From: Chitinophagaceae bacterium
GTDB taxonomy: Bacteria; Bacteroidota; Bacteroidia; Chitinophagales; Chitinophagaceae
Assembly: GCA_016710165.1 (NCBI GenBank)
Contig: JADJLJ010000001.1
Span: forward strand, 186,001 to 250,000
Length of the DNA stretch: 64,000 nucleotides
Direction: 5' to 3'
Part shown: piece by piece, positions 9,193 to 18,388 of the stretch
How positions within the stretch are numbered: the first letter of the stretch is position 1
Layout of the letters: each line of letters opens with the position of its first letter
The notes under the pieces: generated by a model
What the model was told of the DNA's origin: nothing
What the model saw: only the letters and a program-made list of their open reading frames with translations
The model's database searches: none
Translations under genes and position numbers: made by a program

Positions 9193-10110
9193 ATGAAGTA
9201 CTTCATCCTGGCCCTCATCAGTTTTTCAACGCTGTGCGGGACTGCACAGGACAGTTTAAAATACACTAAAACGGAGCTCATTTATGGCCGCAAGGACGGC
9301 ATGGCCCTGACCATGATGATGCTGGCACCCAGGCAGCATGCCAATGGCAAAGCGATCATCTACGTGCTCAGCGGCAACTGGGTCTCTTCCGAAAGGATGC
9401 TGGAAGCTTTCCCGGAAAGATCGGGCCTGTATATAGATGCCGGGTATACTGTATTTGGGGTAATGGTGGGTTGCCAGCCTCGCTATGCAATACCGGATGA
9501 AGTTACTGACCTGAAAAGGGCTGTGCGTTTTGTACGTTACAATGCAGCAAAATTCAAAATAGACGGGGAACGCATCGGTATCACCGGTTCTTCTTCCGGT
9601 GGCCATTTATCTTTAATGATCGCAACGGCCGATGAGGTTGCTGATACAAGGTCTTCAGACCCGGTTGACAAGATTTCTGCCCGCGTGCAGGCTGCTGCCG
9701 TGTTTTACCCGCCAACCGATTTCCTGAATTATGGCAAGCCCAATACTTTTTCCACCGTTAGCCAGGCAGGACTGGCACTGATGGGAGTTGCCGGCGCTTT
9801 CGATTTTAAAGTATGGAACGATACCACCCGTACTTATGTACCGGTAACCAGCCTGGAAAAGCGGATGCAGATCGCAAAAGAAAATTCCCCCATAAACTTT
9901 GTCAGCTCAGATGATCCCCCTGTACTCATCATTTACGGAAATAAAGACATCGTGGTTCCCATGCAGCAGTCAGAATCGTTCATAGCCAGGTTGAGGGAAG
10001 CAAAGGTTCCCTGCAACTACATCATTAAAGACGGCGGTGGCCACGGCTGGAGGAACAGGGACGTGGAAGAGAAGAATTTTATAGATTGGTTTGATACGTA
10101 TCTAAAGTAA
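9193..10110 (+). CDS. secreted alpha/beta hydrolase
   Basis: The 305-residue protein has a signal peptide ending near LCGTAQ. The alpha/beta-hydrolase core has the nucleophile elbow GSSSGG (Ser134), a late acid in YGNKDIVVP and the histidine in DGGGHGW. The overall pattern resembles the BD-FAE/DeoC-like esterase and prolyl-oligopeptidase-type hydrolases, but the substrate cannot be read from the sequence. It starts 15 bases after parC on the same strand, so read-through is likely. Its 3' end overlaps the converging gene by nine bases. Confidence 0.8.
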   Translation: MKYFILALISFSTLCGTAQDSLKYTKTELIYGRKDGMALTMMMLAPRQHANGKAIIYVLSGNWVSSERMLEAFPERSGLYIDAGYTVFGVMVGCQPRYAIPDEVTDLKRAVRFVRYNAAKFKIDGERIGITGSSSGGHLSLMIATADEVADTRSSDPVDKISARVQAAAVFYPPTDFLNYGKPNTFSTVSQAGLALMGVAGAFDFKVWNDTTRTYVPVTSLEKRMQIAKENSPINFVSSDDPPVLIIYGNKDIVVPMQQSESFIARLREAKVPCNYIIKDGGGHGWRNRDVEEKNFIDWFDTYLK

Positions 10111-10863
10111 AAAAGGGATGACCGCTTTTCGGTCACCGGGATATTCTTCAAATTGTTCTTTGTACCATTTGTGATGGGCCAGTGCCCTGGGAATAAGATT
10201 GGCTGATGTCCAGATAAAAAAGGTAAGCGCCGGTAAATTCCAGCACAGTATTGCAAAACCCGCCCACTCGATCAGTTCACCAAACATATTCGGACAACTC
10301 ACCTGGTTGAACAGCCAGCCCCGGGGTATCTTATAACCTGTTTCATCGGGCCTCCGCAGGTTGATAAGGATATTATCTGACCTCCAGTTTATCCATGCCC
10401 CCAGCATGAAGATCAGCATCCCGGCAATGAACCTCGTATCGGTGAGCCAGTCATTCTCATTGACTGCAAAATTGCTGAAATAGTACCCCAGGAGAAACGT
10501 ATTGCAGAGATTAAAGAATATGCCGGAAGCCATGATGAGCACCGGCATTTTTTTTCCTTTGGTATGCAGCCGGAAAGGGAATATAAAACTGCGGTTGAAA
10601 TAATGCAGGCAGTAAAGCCCGGTCATGATCCCGATGGCCATCGAATGGGTTGTCATATTCCTGATCAAAACATAGCTCATAACAACAAGCGCCGGGAATT
10701 CCATAAAGAACCAGCCGAAGCGGTTATCGATCTGTGGCCCCCAGTTGGCAGAACTATGTCTTCCATAAGGAGCAGTGATACGCAGGAGAAGGAAAAAGAT
10801 GAAAACAGCGATGCCGATCCATGTATATATGATTGCCTGGTAAGTAGGGAAGGAGATCAGCAT
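10102..10863 (-). CDS. steroid 5-alpha-reductase family membrane protein
   Basis: The 253-residue protein has six or seven hydrophobic segments and ends with the diagnostic C-terminal region of 3-oxo-5-alpha-steroid 4-dehydrogenases: YKIPRGWLFNQVSCPN, a Glu in GELIEWAGFA, and HHKWYKEQFEEYPGDRKAVIP. In eukaryotes this region binds NADPH and reduces an enone; bacterial substrates are mostly unknown. It lies 23 bases downstream of an NAD-dependent epimerase-like gene and is likely co-transcribed with it. The pairing suggests a shared pathway acting on a lipid or isoprenoid, but that is inference. Confidence 0.8.
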   Translation of the reverse strand: MLISFPTYQAIIYTWIGIAVFIFFLLLRITAPYGRHSSANWGPQIDNRFGWFFMEFPALVVMSYVLIRNMTTHSMAIGIMTGLYCLHYFNRSFIFPFRLHTKGKKMPVLIMASGIFFNLCNTFLLGYYFSNFAVNENDWLTDTRFIAGMLIFMLGAWINWRSDNILINLRRPDETGYKIPRGWLFNQVSCPNMFGELIEWAGFAILCWNLPALTFFIWTSANLIPRALAHHKWYKEQFEEYPGDRKAVIPFLL

Positions 10864-10886
10864 GGTAAAACAGTCAGCAGTTTATT

Positions 10887-11873
10887 TTAGTAACCAAGAT
10901 AACCTTTATTCTTAAACCATTGTATAGTATCCTGAAGCGTTTCCTGGAGCGGACGGCTTGTGTAATTCAATGCTGTTTTTGCTTTATCACTGCTGATGCA
11001 GCGGTTTCCATTGAACAGGGCTTCCAGCGCTTCCCGGGTATAAAGCGGTTCTTTCCGTTGCAGGGAAGCCAGTGCTTTCACGAAAGGCAGGCCTGCTTTT
11101 GCAGCAGCGGCAGGCAAGGCAACCACGTTGATGTTTTTGGCAGATACGGCTGAGATCATCTGTACCAGTTGTTTCAGGCTGTGCCACTTTCCGCCCAGCA
11201 GGTATGATTCGCCGGGGCTTCCCAGGGTAGTTGCATTCAGGATGGCATTGGCAACATCCCTGCAATCGCAGAAATCAAATCCACCGTTGAAAATAAAGGG
11301 AAGCCGGCCCCTGTACAGGTCAATGATCACCTGTCCCATTAAGGAAGGTTTGAAATCATGCGGGCCTATGATGGAAGTGGGGTTAACAACGATCGTTTCC
11401 ATGCCCCGCCCGTTGGCATCCAGTGCGATCTGCTGCCCGGCCAGTTTGGAACGGTCGTATGCAAAGGCATTTTCATCAACAGGGTCCCGCTGTTCATCTA
11501 AAATATGTGAAGAGGGTTGTTGCCGGTAAGCATGAATGGAACTGATGTGGATGCATCGTTTTACGCCGGCCTGCCTGGCAATGTCTATTACCGACCTTGT
11601 TCCTTCTACATTTGTCCGGTGAACGAGGCCCCTGGGATCTCCGTTCACAGAAATTACGGCCGCACTATGAATAAGAACATCACAATCCTGCATCAGTTTT
11701 TTTAATGAGCCCGTATCAAACAGGTCGCCCTTTACTATTTCAACCGGCAGGTCTTTAAGGGAGGCAGCTTTCTCATCCCGTGACAATGCATTGGCAGGAA
11801 TATTTCTTTTGCAGATCTCCTGCAGCAGGGCCGAACCCAAATGGCCGCTTGCACCGGTCAACGCAATTCTCAT
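10887..11873 (-). CDS. NAD(P)-dependent epimerase / 3-beta-HSD-like reductase
   Basis: This 328-residue extended SDR starts MRIALTGASGHLGSALL with the GxxGxxG nucleotide motif. The Ser of HISSIHAY and the catalytic YDRSK follow, and then VNPTSIIGPHDFKPS. This pattern is closest to the dihydroflavonol-reductase and 3-beta-hydroxysteroid dehydrogenase branch. It is soluble with no signal. It is the first gene of a probable two-gene unit with the 5-alpha-reductase-like gene. The substrate is unknown. Confidence 0.85.
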   Translation of the reverse strand: MRIALTGASGHLGSALLQEICKRNIPANALSRDEKAASLKDLPVEIVKGDLFDTGSLKKLMQDCDVLIHSAAVISVNGDPRGLVHRTNVEGTRSVIDIARQAGVKRCIHISSIHAYRQQPSSHILDEQRDPVDENAFAYDRSKLAGQQIALDANGRGMETIVVNPTSIIGPHDFKPSLMGQVIIDLYRGRLPFIFNGGFDFCDCRDVANAILNATTLGSPGESYLLGGKWHSLKQLVQMISAVSAKNINVVALPAAAAKAGLPFVKALASLQRKEPLYTREALEALFNGNRCISSDKAKTALNYTSRPLQETLQDTIQWFKNKGYLGY

Positions 11874-11921
11874 GGAGGCTTTTTCTTTCGGTCAAGGTAT
11901 TTATTTTTTCTGAACGGGGGC

Positions 11922-11952
11922 AAATAAAAAACAGCAGGATGGCTGCTGTTCA
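11922..11952 (-). terminator. rho-independent terminator after the RRM gene
   Basis: Read on the minus strand this is AACAGCAG, a five-base loop, CTGCTGTT and then a run of T. It lies about 35 bases after the stop codon of the RRM gene and before the epimerase gene. Confidence 0.75.
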
Positions 11953-11985
11953 GTTAATATGATATGGTAAATGGTAATGCGGTGT

Positions 11986-12315
11986 TTAATACCGGTCGCG
12001 GTTATTGGTGAACCGGTTCCTGTTATTATTGAAACCGCCTTTTGCCCCGCCGCCTCCGCCAGATGGCGGACCGGATCTTTCTTCTGCTTCTTTTACAACC
12101 AGTGGTTTTTTACCCAGTGAGATATCTTTCAGGTTTTCAATGGCATCTCTTGCTTCTTCGCTGTTTGGCATGTCAACAAAACCAAACCCTTTGCTTTTGC
12201 CGGTCTCCCGGTCCATGGCAACTTTTGCGGAAGCGATCGTACCAAATTTTTCAAATATTTCTGTGAGTTCAGCATCATCCAGGTCGTATGGTAACCCGGC
12301 TACGAATAGTTTCAT
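11986..12315 (-). CDS. RRM-domain RNA-binding protein
   Basis: The protein has 109 residues: a single RNA-recognition motif (residues 2-77) and a short glycine/asparagine-rich tail (GGGGGAKGGFNNNRNRF). RNP-2 reads LFVAGL and RNP-1 reads KGFGFVDM, so the aromatic RNA-contact positions are kept. Small glycine-tailed RRM proteins like this are common in Bacteroidota and cyanobacteria and are often linked to cold response or RNA chaperoning; the role here is inferred. It is followed by its own terminator, so it is likely monocistronic. Confidence 0.9.
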   Translation of the reverse strand: MKLFVAGLPYDLDDAELTEIFEKFGTIASAKVAMDRETGKSKGFGFVDMPNSEEARDAIENLKDISLGKKPLVVKEAEERSGPPSGGGGGAKGGFNNNRNRFTNNRDRY

Positions 12316-12408
12316 GCAGGTGATTTTTGACGAAAATACAAAACTTATTCAGGTATTTGCATTTTAACCGGTTTAATTATTGGGGTATGGGAATGACCGA
12401 TCCGGGGC

Positions 12409-12921
12409 TTATCCGGCTGCTTTTTCAAACAGCCTGAGCTCATCCGCATCAACGGAAAGCCTTATCAGCTTTGTGAAATTAAAACCAAGCTTTTCCAGCA
12501 AAGCGATCGAGCTGATGTTTTCGGGAGAAGTAATGGCCAGTATGCGTTTCATGCCTAACACAGCATGGGCATGTTTTAATATGGCTTCGGCCGATTCAAA
12601 AGCATAGCCCTTCCCGGTGTACCCGGGTAAAAAAGCAAAGCCAATGTCTGCATGTTCCAGTGTATCACGTTGCAGCAGTCCGCACATGCCGATGGGCCTG
12701 CCGTCGGTTTTTAATTTAACTGCGTATAGTCCGAAACCAAGCCGGGCATAACTTTTTTGTGGGCCATTTTTGATATATTGCCTGGCATCTTCCAGGGTCC
12801 GTATATTCTTGTCGCCGATGTAGCGGATCCAGGATGGATCATTCAGCAACTCAAGGATGAAGGGGGCATCACCGGCTGTGAACCTGCAGATCAATAAGCG
12901 GTTGGTTTCAAAAACGGGCAT
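12409..12921 (-). CDS. GNAT N-acetyltransferase, RimJ/RimL-like
   Basis: The 170-residue protein opens FETNRLLICRFTAGD, the usual start of RimJ/RimL-type acetyltransferases. It has the acetyl-CoA-binding segment FLPGYTGKGYAFES and the C-terminal ENISSIALLEKLGFNF. The family transfers acetyl groups to protein N-termini or small amines, and the substrate is not visible. It is soluble. Its start faces the divergent 13023 gene. Confidence 0.85.
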   Translation of the reverse strand: MPVFETNRLLICRFTAGDAPFILELLNDPSWIRYIGDKNIRTLEDARQYIKNGPQKSYARLGFGLYAVKLKTDGRPIGMCGLLQRDTLEHADIGFAFLPGYTGKGYAFESAEAILKHAHAVLGMKRILAITSPENISSIALLEKLGFNFTKLIRLSVDADELRLFEKAAG

Positions 12922-13022
12922 AGTGCATCAACTGTAATAAAGATGAACGGGGTCTTCTATTGTATGTTGTCAAAGTTAATACGGTTTATATTTTCCAGCA
13001 TTTCTTTTGTTAACTTTAATTT

Positions 13023-15881
13023 ATGGTCTGGAAAAAAATCGTTTCGCTGGTTTTGTTTTTTGCTTTTTTTTCTTTCTGCTGCCAGGCACAGAACTTTGGC
13101 GGCAATCCTTCCTCCTTGAAATGGTACCAGGTGAATACGCCGGCTGTCCGGGTCATTTTTTCAAAAGAGCTCGACAGCCAGGCAAACCGCATTGCCAACG
13201 TGGTGAAATTACTGGGAGACAAAACCGCGGTAACCATCGGGGGCAAACAACGAAAATGGAATATCGTTCTGCAAAACCAGACCACTTTCCCGAATGCCTA
13301 TGTACGGATGGCGCCGGTGATGAGTGAAATGTACATGACCCCTTCACAGGATAATTTTTCAAACGGAAGTATCCGCTGGGATGATAACCTCATCATTCAT
13401 GAAGACAGGCATATACAGCAACTCAGCAATTTCAATAAGGGGTTCACTAAAGTATTTTCATTTATCCTGGGGCAGGAGGGGCAGTTGTTGGCCAACGGGA
13501 TGACGGTGCCTGACTATTTTTTTGAAGGCGATGCTGTCTGGCAGGAAACAATGGTAAATTCCCACGGCCGGGGCCGCCTGCCTTCTTTTTACAACGATTT
13601 TAAATCCCTCTGGCTGGATAACCGGAAATATTCCTGGATGAAATTACGCAATGGTTCTTACAGGGATTTTACACCCGACCACTATAAGCTGGGTTACCTG
13701 TTAACGGCATACGGGTATGTGAAGTACGGGGAAGAATTCTGGAAGAAGGTAACGAATGATGCGGTGATGTTCAGGGGAGTTTTTTATCCTTTCAACCGTG
13801 CCATAGAAAGATATTCCGGTAAAACTTACCAGGCCTTCAGGGAAGATGCCATGAATTATTTTAAGGAGCAGGCCTTTCCCAGGAAGGTCATTTCTGCGCA
13901 GGTAATGAATTACCTGACACCGGCAGTAAAAAATAATGTAGTGAATTACCAGTTCCCGTATTATGTAAGTGACGACAGCATACTGGTGGTTAAAAGTTCG
14001 TACAGGCAGATCAATGCTTTTTACCTGCTGGCAGGCGGAAAAGAAAAGAAGATACTAGTGAGGGATCTCGTTCTGGATAATTATTACTCATACCGGAATG
14101 GGAAAGTCGTTTATTCGGCTTACCGGTCGGATCCCAGGTGGGGCAACCGGGATTTCAGTGTGATAAAACTGCTTGATATTAATACAGGAGAACAACGGCA
14201 GGTCAGTTTTCGGTCAAAATATTTTTCCCCGGATATAAATGCAGCAGGAACGGAGATCCTGGCTGTGCGTGTAAATAACGATGGCACCAATTACCTATGC
14301 AGGCTGAATGCAGGGGATGGTGAACTGGTACAAAAAATCCCCAACCCCAGAAACTACTTCTTCACGCAGACAAAATATATTGATGCCCATACGGCGGTAT
14401 CGGCCGCAAGAAATCCCGAAGGGAATATGGTTTTGGCAAAGATTGACCTTACCACCGGAGCCATTGATAACCTTACCCCTTTCTCCTTCAATGTACTTGG
14501 CTATCCTTTTGTAAAAGGCGATATGGTTTATTTCTCCGCCATGCATAAAGATGCTGACAAGGTTTTTGCCGTAAACCTTATTACAAAAAAAATATACCAG
14601 GTAACCAATAATACAAACGGGGTTTATCACCCGGTGCTTAATTCAAAAGGAGAGATGCTTGTATCTGCTTTTACTTCATCCGGCTACCGGCTGGCAAGAT
14701 CCGGTGCGGCTTCCCTGAAAGAGATATCTCCCCTGGATTTTATTACAAGCAATAGCAGCTATGAACCCGATTCGCTGCATACTATGACCGGGGCCGGTAT
14801 TTTATATACCCTTAATGACAGCAGTTTTGAGCAAACCAGCACAGGGAGTATGAAAAATCCCGTTACCCGGTACAGGAAATCTTTCCGGCTCTTTAACTTT
14901 CACAGCTGGCGTCCCGTGATCAGCGATCCCGAATTTGGTTACGCAGTTTTCAGCGATAATGTACTCAGCAGTTTCAGCAACGTGATCAGTTATACCTACA
15001 ACCGGAGCGATAAAAGCCATACCATCGGGTTTAACGGCGCTTATGCAGGCTGGTTCCCTGTTGTAAGCCTGGGCGCAGAAGAAAGTTTTAACCGTACCCT
15101 GGATACTGCAGTGGGAAGGTCAGTAAGTTTTAATTCAGCAAAATTAAATGCAGGCATTTCTGTTCCGCTTCGTTTTGTTGGCGGCCGCACAAATAAATTC
15201 TTATATGCCGGTGTTGATTATAATATCGAACAGTACTATTACCGGGGAGTCGGCAAAAATGTTTTCACAAACAATTCCATAAAATACATCAATGCCTTTT
15301 TACGCTTCAGTAATGTAAGCCAGCAGGCAAGGCAGCACATCAATCCCCGTTGGGCACAATCCGTTTCACTGAATTACCGGGATGCATTTAATTTCAGCAA
15401 CAGCCATAAGTTTGTTGCAAACGGATCATTTTATTTTCCGGGATTCTTTGTTAACCACAGCCTGGTGGTCGATGCGGCCTGGCAAAAGCGGGATAGTTTA
15501 CCAGACCTGTTCAGCAAGAATTTCTCTTATGCAAGGGGGTATGAGGCATTGTCTACGCGACGAATGTATAAACTGGGGGTGAATTATCATTTGCCCATTG
15601 CTTACCCCGATTGGGGTTTTGCCAATATCATCTTCTTCCAGCGTATCCGGGCCAATGCCTTTTATGACCATACCAATGCAAAGGCAAGGGTGAACGGCCT
15701 GCTTACCGAAATTAAGAACCGAAGTACCGGCGGGGAAGTCTATTTTGACACGAAGATCTGGAATGCATTTCCGCTAAGTTTTGGGCTGCGTTTCTCCCAC
15801 TTGCTGGATACTGATCTTATCAATCCGCTCGTAAGAAACAGGTGGGAGATCATTGTACCGATCGGGTTTATACCGGATTGA
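13023..15881 (+). CDS. large surface protein: HExxH metallopeptidase-like, beta-propeller, outer-membrane barrel
   Basis: The 952-residue protein has a signal peptide (ending QAQ). The region about residues 30-290 holds HEDRH (126-130), an HExxH zinc motif, with a downstream FFEGDAVWQE that could provide a third ligand. From about 300 to 600 it shows WD40/TolB-like propeller repeats (NYYSYRNGKVVYSAYRSDP, GNMVLAKIDLTTG). The last 300 residues alternate polar and hydrophobic strands and end in a Phe-rich strand (IIVPIGFIPD), as in a C-terminal outer-membrane barrel. I infer an outer-membrane protein with a periplasmic or surface peptidase-like domain. The substrate is unknown. Confidence 0.7.
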   Translation: MVWKKIVSLVLFFAFFSFCCQAQNFGGNPSSLKWYQVNTPAVRVIFSKELDSQANRIANVVKLLGDKTAVTIGGKQRKWNIVLQNQTTFPNAYVRMAPVMSEMYMTPSQDNFSNGSIRWDDNLIIHEDRHIQQLSNFNKGFTKVFSFILGQEGQLLANGMTVPDYFFEGDAVWQETMVNSHGRGRLPSFYNDFKSLWLDNRKYSWMKLRNGSYRDFTPDHYKLGYLLTAYGYVKYGEEFWKKVTNDAVMFRGVFYPFNRAIERYSGKTYQAFREDAMNYFKEQAFPRKVISAQVMNYLTPAVKNNVVNYQFPYYVSDDSILVVKSSYRQINAFYLLAGGKEKKILVRDLVLDNYYSYRNGKVVYSAYRSDPRWGNRDFSVIKLLDINTGEQRQVSFRSKYFSPDINAAGTEILAVRVNNDGTNYLCRLNAGDGELVQKIPNPRNYFFTQTKYIDAHTAVSAARNPEGNMVLAKIDLTTGAIDNLTPFSFNVLGYPFVKGDMVYFSAMHKDADKVFAVNLITKKIYQVTNNTNGVYHPVLNSKGEMLVSAFTSSGYRLARSGAASLKEISPLDFITSNSSYEPDSLHTMTGAGILYTLNDSSFEQTSTGSMKNPVTRYRKSFRLFNFHSWRPVISDPEFGYAVFSDNVLSSFSNVISYTYNRSDKSHTIGFNGAYAGWFPVVSLGAEESFNRTLDTAVGRSVSFNSAKLNAGISVPLRFVGGRTNKFLYAGVDYNIEQYYYRGVGKNVFTNNSIKYINAFLRFSNVSQQARQHINPRWAQSVSLNYRDAFNFSNSHKFVANGSFYFPGFFVNHSLVVDAAWQKRDSLPDLFSKNFSYARGYEALSTRRMYKLGVNYHLPIAYPDWGFANIIFFQRIRANAFYDHTNAKARVNGLLTEIKNRSTGGEVYFDTKIWNAFPLSFGLRFSHLLDTDLINPLVRNRWEIIVPIGFIPD

Positions 15882-16036
15882 CGAGGTCATAGTTGGCTTT
15901 CTACATAAAATAAGCAAACGGTTAATTACCAGTAAAGTAATTTTAAATCTTAATGTGGAAATTACTAATATTTTAGGGTAGAATTACTTGTTTGTATCCT
16001 TTAACCCATATATTTGGTTACCGAAACCAGGTCAAT

Positions 16037-16363
16037 ATGGGAAATTTAGTCACTACCGAAATCGAGCTTACCGGCGAAAGTTTTGTTGAATCATGGCTGT
16101 CAGAAAACGGGTACAGTAATATCCAGAAGGAAGACCTGTTCCCAAAGGAAAGGGAAATGAGGGCAACCGGAAAACTGGGTACCATCATCATCCGGGTAAG
16201 GACATTCCTTCACCCCAGCCGCCCCTTCAAACTGAGTGAATACGAAGCCCATAAAATAATGCTCCGGGCATCCCGGCAAAAAGATTCAGCATATGCCGCT
16301 TACGTGGTCATTGATGAAAATAAGGACCTCGTAGGGGAGATCATCTGGGAGCGGCTTGGCTGA
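16037..16363 (+). CDS. small conserved-looking protein of unknown function
   Basis: The protein has 108 residues with the start placed at the ATG at 16037; an earlier start at 15992 is possible but adds an unlikely Cys-free aromatic leader. The sequence has GESFVESWLSENGYSNIQ, LGTIIIRVRTFLHP and a final YAAYVVIDENKDLVGEIIWERLG. The alpha-beta pattern with a Glu near residue 12 and a late acidic strand faintly resembles small nuclease-like folds, but I would not assign one. It has no signal peptide and no clear operon partner. Confidence 0.6.
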   Translation: MGNLVTTEIELTGESFVESWLSENGYSNIQKEDLFPKEREMRATGKLGTIIIRVRTFLHPSRPFKLSEYEAHKIMLRASRQKDSAYAAYVVIDENKDLVGEIIWERLG

Positions 16364-16392
16364 TATGATTCTACCGGTAAGGAACTTTCATT

Positions 16393-16400
16393 TATCTTTA
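16393..16400 (+). promoter_or_regulatory. possible Bacteroidota -7 element TATCTTTA
   Basis: TATCTTTA matches the TAnnTTTG consensus except for the last base, 75 bases before the DUF2911 start. No convincing -33 element was found. Confidence 0.35.
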
Positions 16401-16475
16401 TAAGGTATTCATACAGGTGATCCGGGATCATTGACCCTGGTACCTGTTTTTTTGTAACCCCCAAATTTTTACACC

Positions 16476-16996
16476 ATGAAGTACCTGTTTTCTTTCAGTC
16501 TTTTCAGCATATTACTGCTGTCTTCACTTGTTTCCTGTGCTCAAAAAGATAAGTCAAGCCGCCCAAGTCCGCCGGCAACAGCCACCCAGAAAGTAGGGGA
16601 GGCGACCATCCGGATAGATTACAGCCAGCCATCCCTGAAAGGGAGGACCATTGGCAAGGACATTGAGCCGATGGAAGGAAAAGTATGGCGTACCGGTGCC
16701 AATGAAGCAACCGTTTTTGAAGTGGACAAGGATGTGATGGTTGAAGGGAAAGCATTGCCCAAAGGAAAATATGGTTTGTTTACCATTGCAAATGGTATGG
16801 ACTGGACAATCATCTTCAACAAGACCTGGAACCAGTGGGGTGCTTTCAAATACCAGGAAGGCGATGATGTGCTGCGGGTGAATGTACGGTCAAAGAAAGC
16901 AGATACGGCCGCTGAAAAATGTCCTTCAGCATTTCTGCAGAAGGCACGGTCAGTTTGTTGTGGGGCGATATCAAAGTGGACTTTACCGTAAAATAA
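16476..16996 (+). CDS. DUF2911 secreted protein, frameshifted near its C-terminus
   Basis: The protein has a lipoprotein-like signal (LLSSLVSCAQ), then the DUF2911 core: ATIRIDYSQPSLKGRTI, VWRTGANEAT and KGKYGLFTI. As sequenced, the frame ends at 16991 after an odd Cys-rich tail. If one A is added to the A-run at 16915-16919, the frame continues as AEKMSFSISAEGTVSLLWGD and IKVDFTVK to a stop at 16996, the usual DUF2911 ending (173 residues). The break is therefore one missing base in a homopolymer. The family function is unknown. Confidence 0.8.
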
Positions 16997-17002
16997 CCGG
17001 CG

Positions 17003-17653
17003 CTATTTATAAGCGGTCTTATCTACATTCTTTCCCATTGTTCCCCTGAACCTTTTCCAGAATGATTCACGGGACGGAAGGGGAACAAAATCCTTGTTGT
17101 AGGCCTGCTGGTAATTTATATCCGGGTTGATCATCATTGGCCGCATGGCTTCCAGTGTGTCAAATAAGATGGGTATAAGCGCAACCTCCTTATTTACTTT
17201 GACCCTTGCATACCTTCTTAATTGTTTCGCCTGGAAAGGATCAGTGGAAAGGGCAATGCGGTTAAAGCCCAGCTTCCTTGATTTGTGGTAGGAGTAATAC
17301 AGGTTCTCTGTACTGTGCTCGGCCCTGGTCTCTGAAAAAACATTTTCTTTGGGAATACCAAGGGCGATGGCATACAGGGCCATTACATGCCCCTCATAAT
17401 AAGGTGAATAAACCGAAGACCCGGAATACATGATGTTTTTGGCAATACCCCGGTCGTAAAGATATTTTGACCAGTATACCCTGGCCTTCATCGTACTGTC
17501 CCATCCTTTTTCAGTAAAGGGAACACCGGGCACCACGATCACATCATAGGTATCCCCTTTTGCCTTTTCAAAATAGCGTTCGGAGGTTTTGGCAGAAAAT
17601 GAACACGATGCGAGATAGATCGAAGCTGTCAAAAATAGAATGTACCTGGTCAT
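17003..17653 (-). CDS. ElyC/SanA/YdcF-family (DUF218) lipoprotein
   Basis: The protein has 216 residues from the ATG at 17653, giving a lipoprotein signal (MTRYILFLTASIYLASCS). The DUF218 fold is seen in DVIVVPGVPF, the GIAKNIMYSGSSVYSP loop, the SETRAEHSTENLYYS motif and ALSTDPFQAKQLRRY. Relatives SanA, ElyC and YdcF act at the cell envelope and in peptidoglycan homeostasis, although their chemistry is not settled. It converges with the DUF2911 gene. Confidence 0.8.
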   Translation of the reverse strand: MTRYILFLTASIYLASCSFSAKTSERYFEKAKGDTYDVIVVPGVPFTEKGWDSTMKARVYWSKYLYDRGIAKNIMYSGSSVYSPYYEGHVMALYAIALGIPKENVFSETRAEHSTENLYYSYHKSRKLGFNRIALSTDPFQAKQLRRYARVKVNKEVALIPILFDTLEAMRPMMINPDINYQQAYNKDFVPLPSRESFWKRFRGTMGKNVDKTAYK

Positions 17654-17730
17654 GAAATTGCGATTGTATTCCATCATTAACAAAACCCCTGTGAAAAGGT
17701 TCAGCAGTAAGAATTCATTGACGGCGGAAT

Positions 17731-18306
17731 TTACATTCTTGCTATTTTATTGATGACGATCTTTTCATCAAATTTATCTCCGTGGCTTTCTTGTCCCTGT
17801 ATCTTTCTTACCACGGGCATTCCTTTAACCACTTTACCAAACGCGGCAAAGCCCAGTCCGTCTTCGGTTCCCCGGCGGCCCTGGTCAAGGGGGCTTTGGT
17901 CGCCGATGCAGATGAAAAACTCGGTGCCTGCGCTGCCGGGAGTGGTGCGGGCAAGGGATATGGTACCCGATTGGTGGGTTAGTCCCGATTCTCCGGTAGG
18001 CTCATGCCTGATACCCGGAATGGCCGGTTTTAACCCGGGTTTTGTTTGCCAGATACCTCCCTGTATGATCCCGGTATTGTTATCGCTGGGCAATTCTTCT
18101 GTTTTCAACACCCGATAAAAACTGCTGTTGTTGTAGAACCCGGAATCAACTTACGATAAAAAAGCAGCTACCGTGGCGGGTGCTTTTTCCGGGAAAAGTT
18201 CCACTTCTATATCGCCCAGTTGCGTTTCTATGAGTACATGTGGGTTCTTATATTTTTCCTGGCAGGAAAATAATATGACCGCCAGCAGTAAGAGTAGAAG
18301 CTTCAT
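17731..18306 (-). CDS. cyclophilin-type peptidyl-prolyl isomerase, interrupted by an in-frame TAA
   Basis: The gene starts at the ATG at 18304-18306 with a lipoprotein signal (LLLAVILFSCQEK) and the start of a cyclophilin fold (VLIETQLGDIEVELFPEKAP). Codon 52 (18151-18153) is TAA where cyclophilins have Tyr or a similar residue in FLSxVDSGFYNN. After it the same frame continues to the end: VLKTEELPSDN, IIQGG, PGSAGTEFFICI, FAAFGKVVKGM, 191 codons in all. The fold catalyses cis-trans proline isomerisation in secreted proteins. A single base change restores the gene. The later ATG at 18111 cannot be the true start, because it would remove the core strands. Confidence 0.8.
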
Positions 18307-18359
18307 GCCTGCAAAATAAGCCCTTTTCCGGGTAGTGCAGAACGGGATTTATTTCTGTG

Positions 18360-18367
18360 TATCTTTA
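18360..18367 (+). promoter_or_regulatory. possible -7 element TATCTTTA
   Basis: TATCTTTA lies 21 bases before the chosen start of the repeat protein gene. Its last base differs from the TAnnTTTG consensus. Confidence 0.35.
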
Positions 18368-18388
18368 TGGAACAAAATGTGGTGTTTT

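Noticed and set aside
18151..18153. Alternative genetic code or read-through at TAA in the cyclophilin gene
   Set aside because: TAA is used as the stop of many intact genes in the window, so a reassigned TAA is ruled out.
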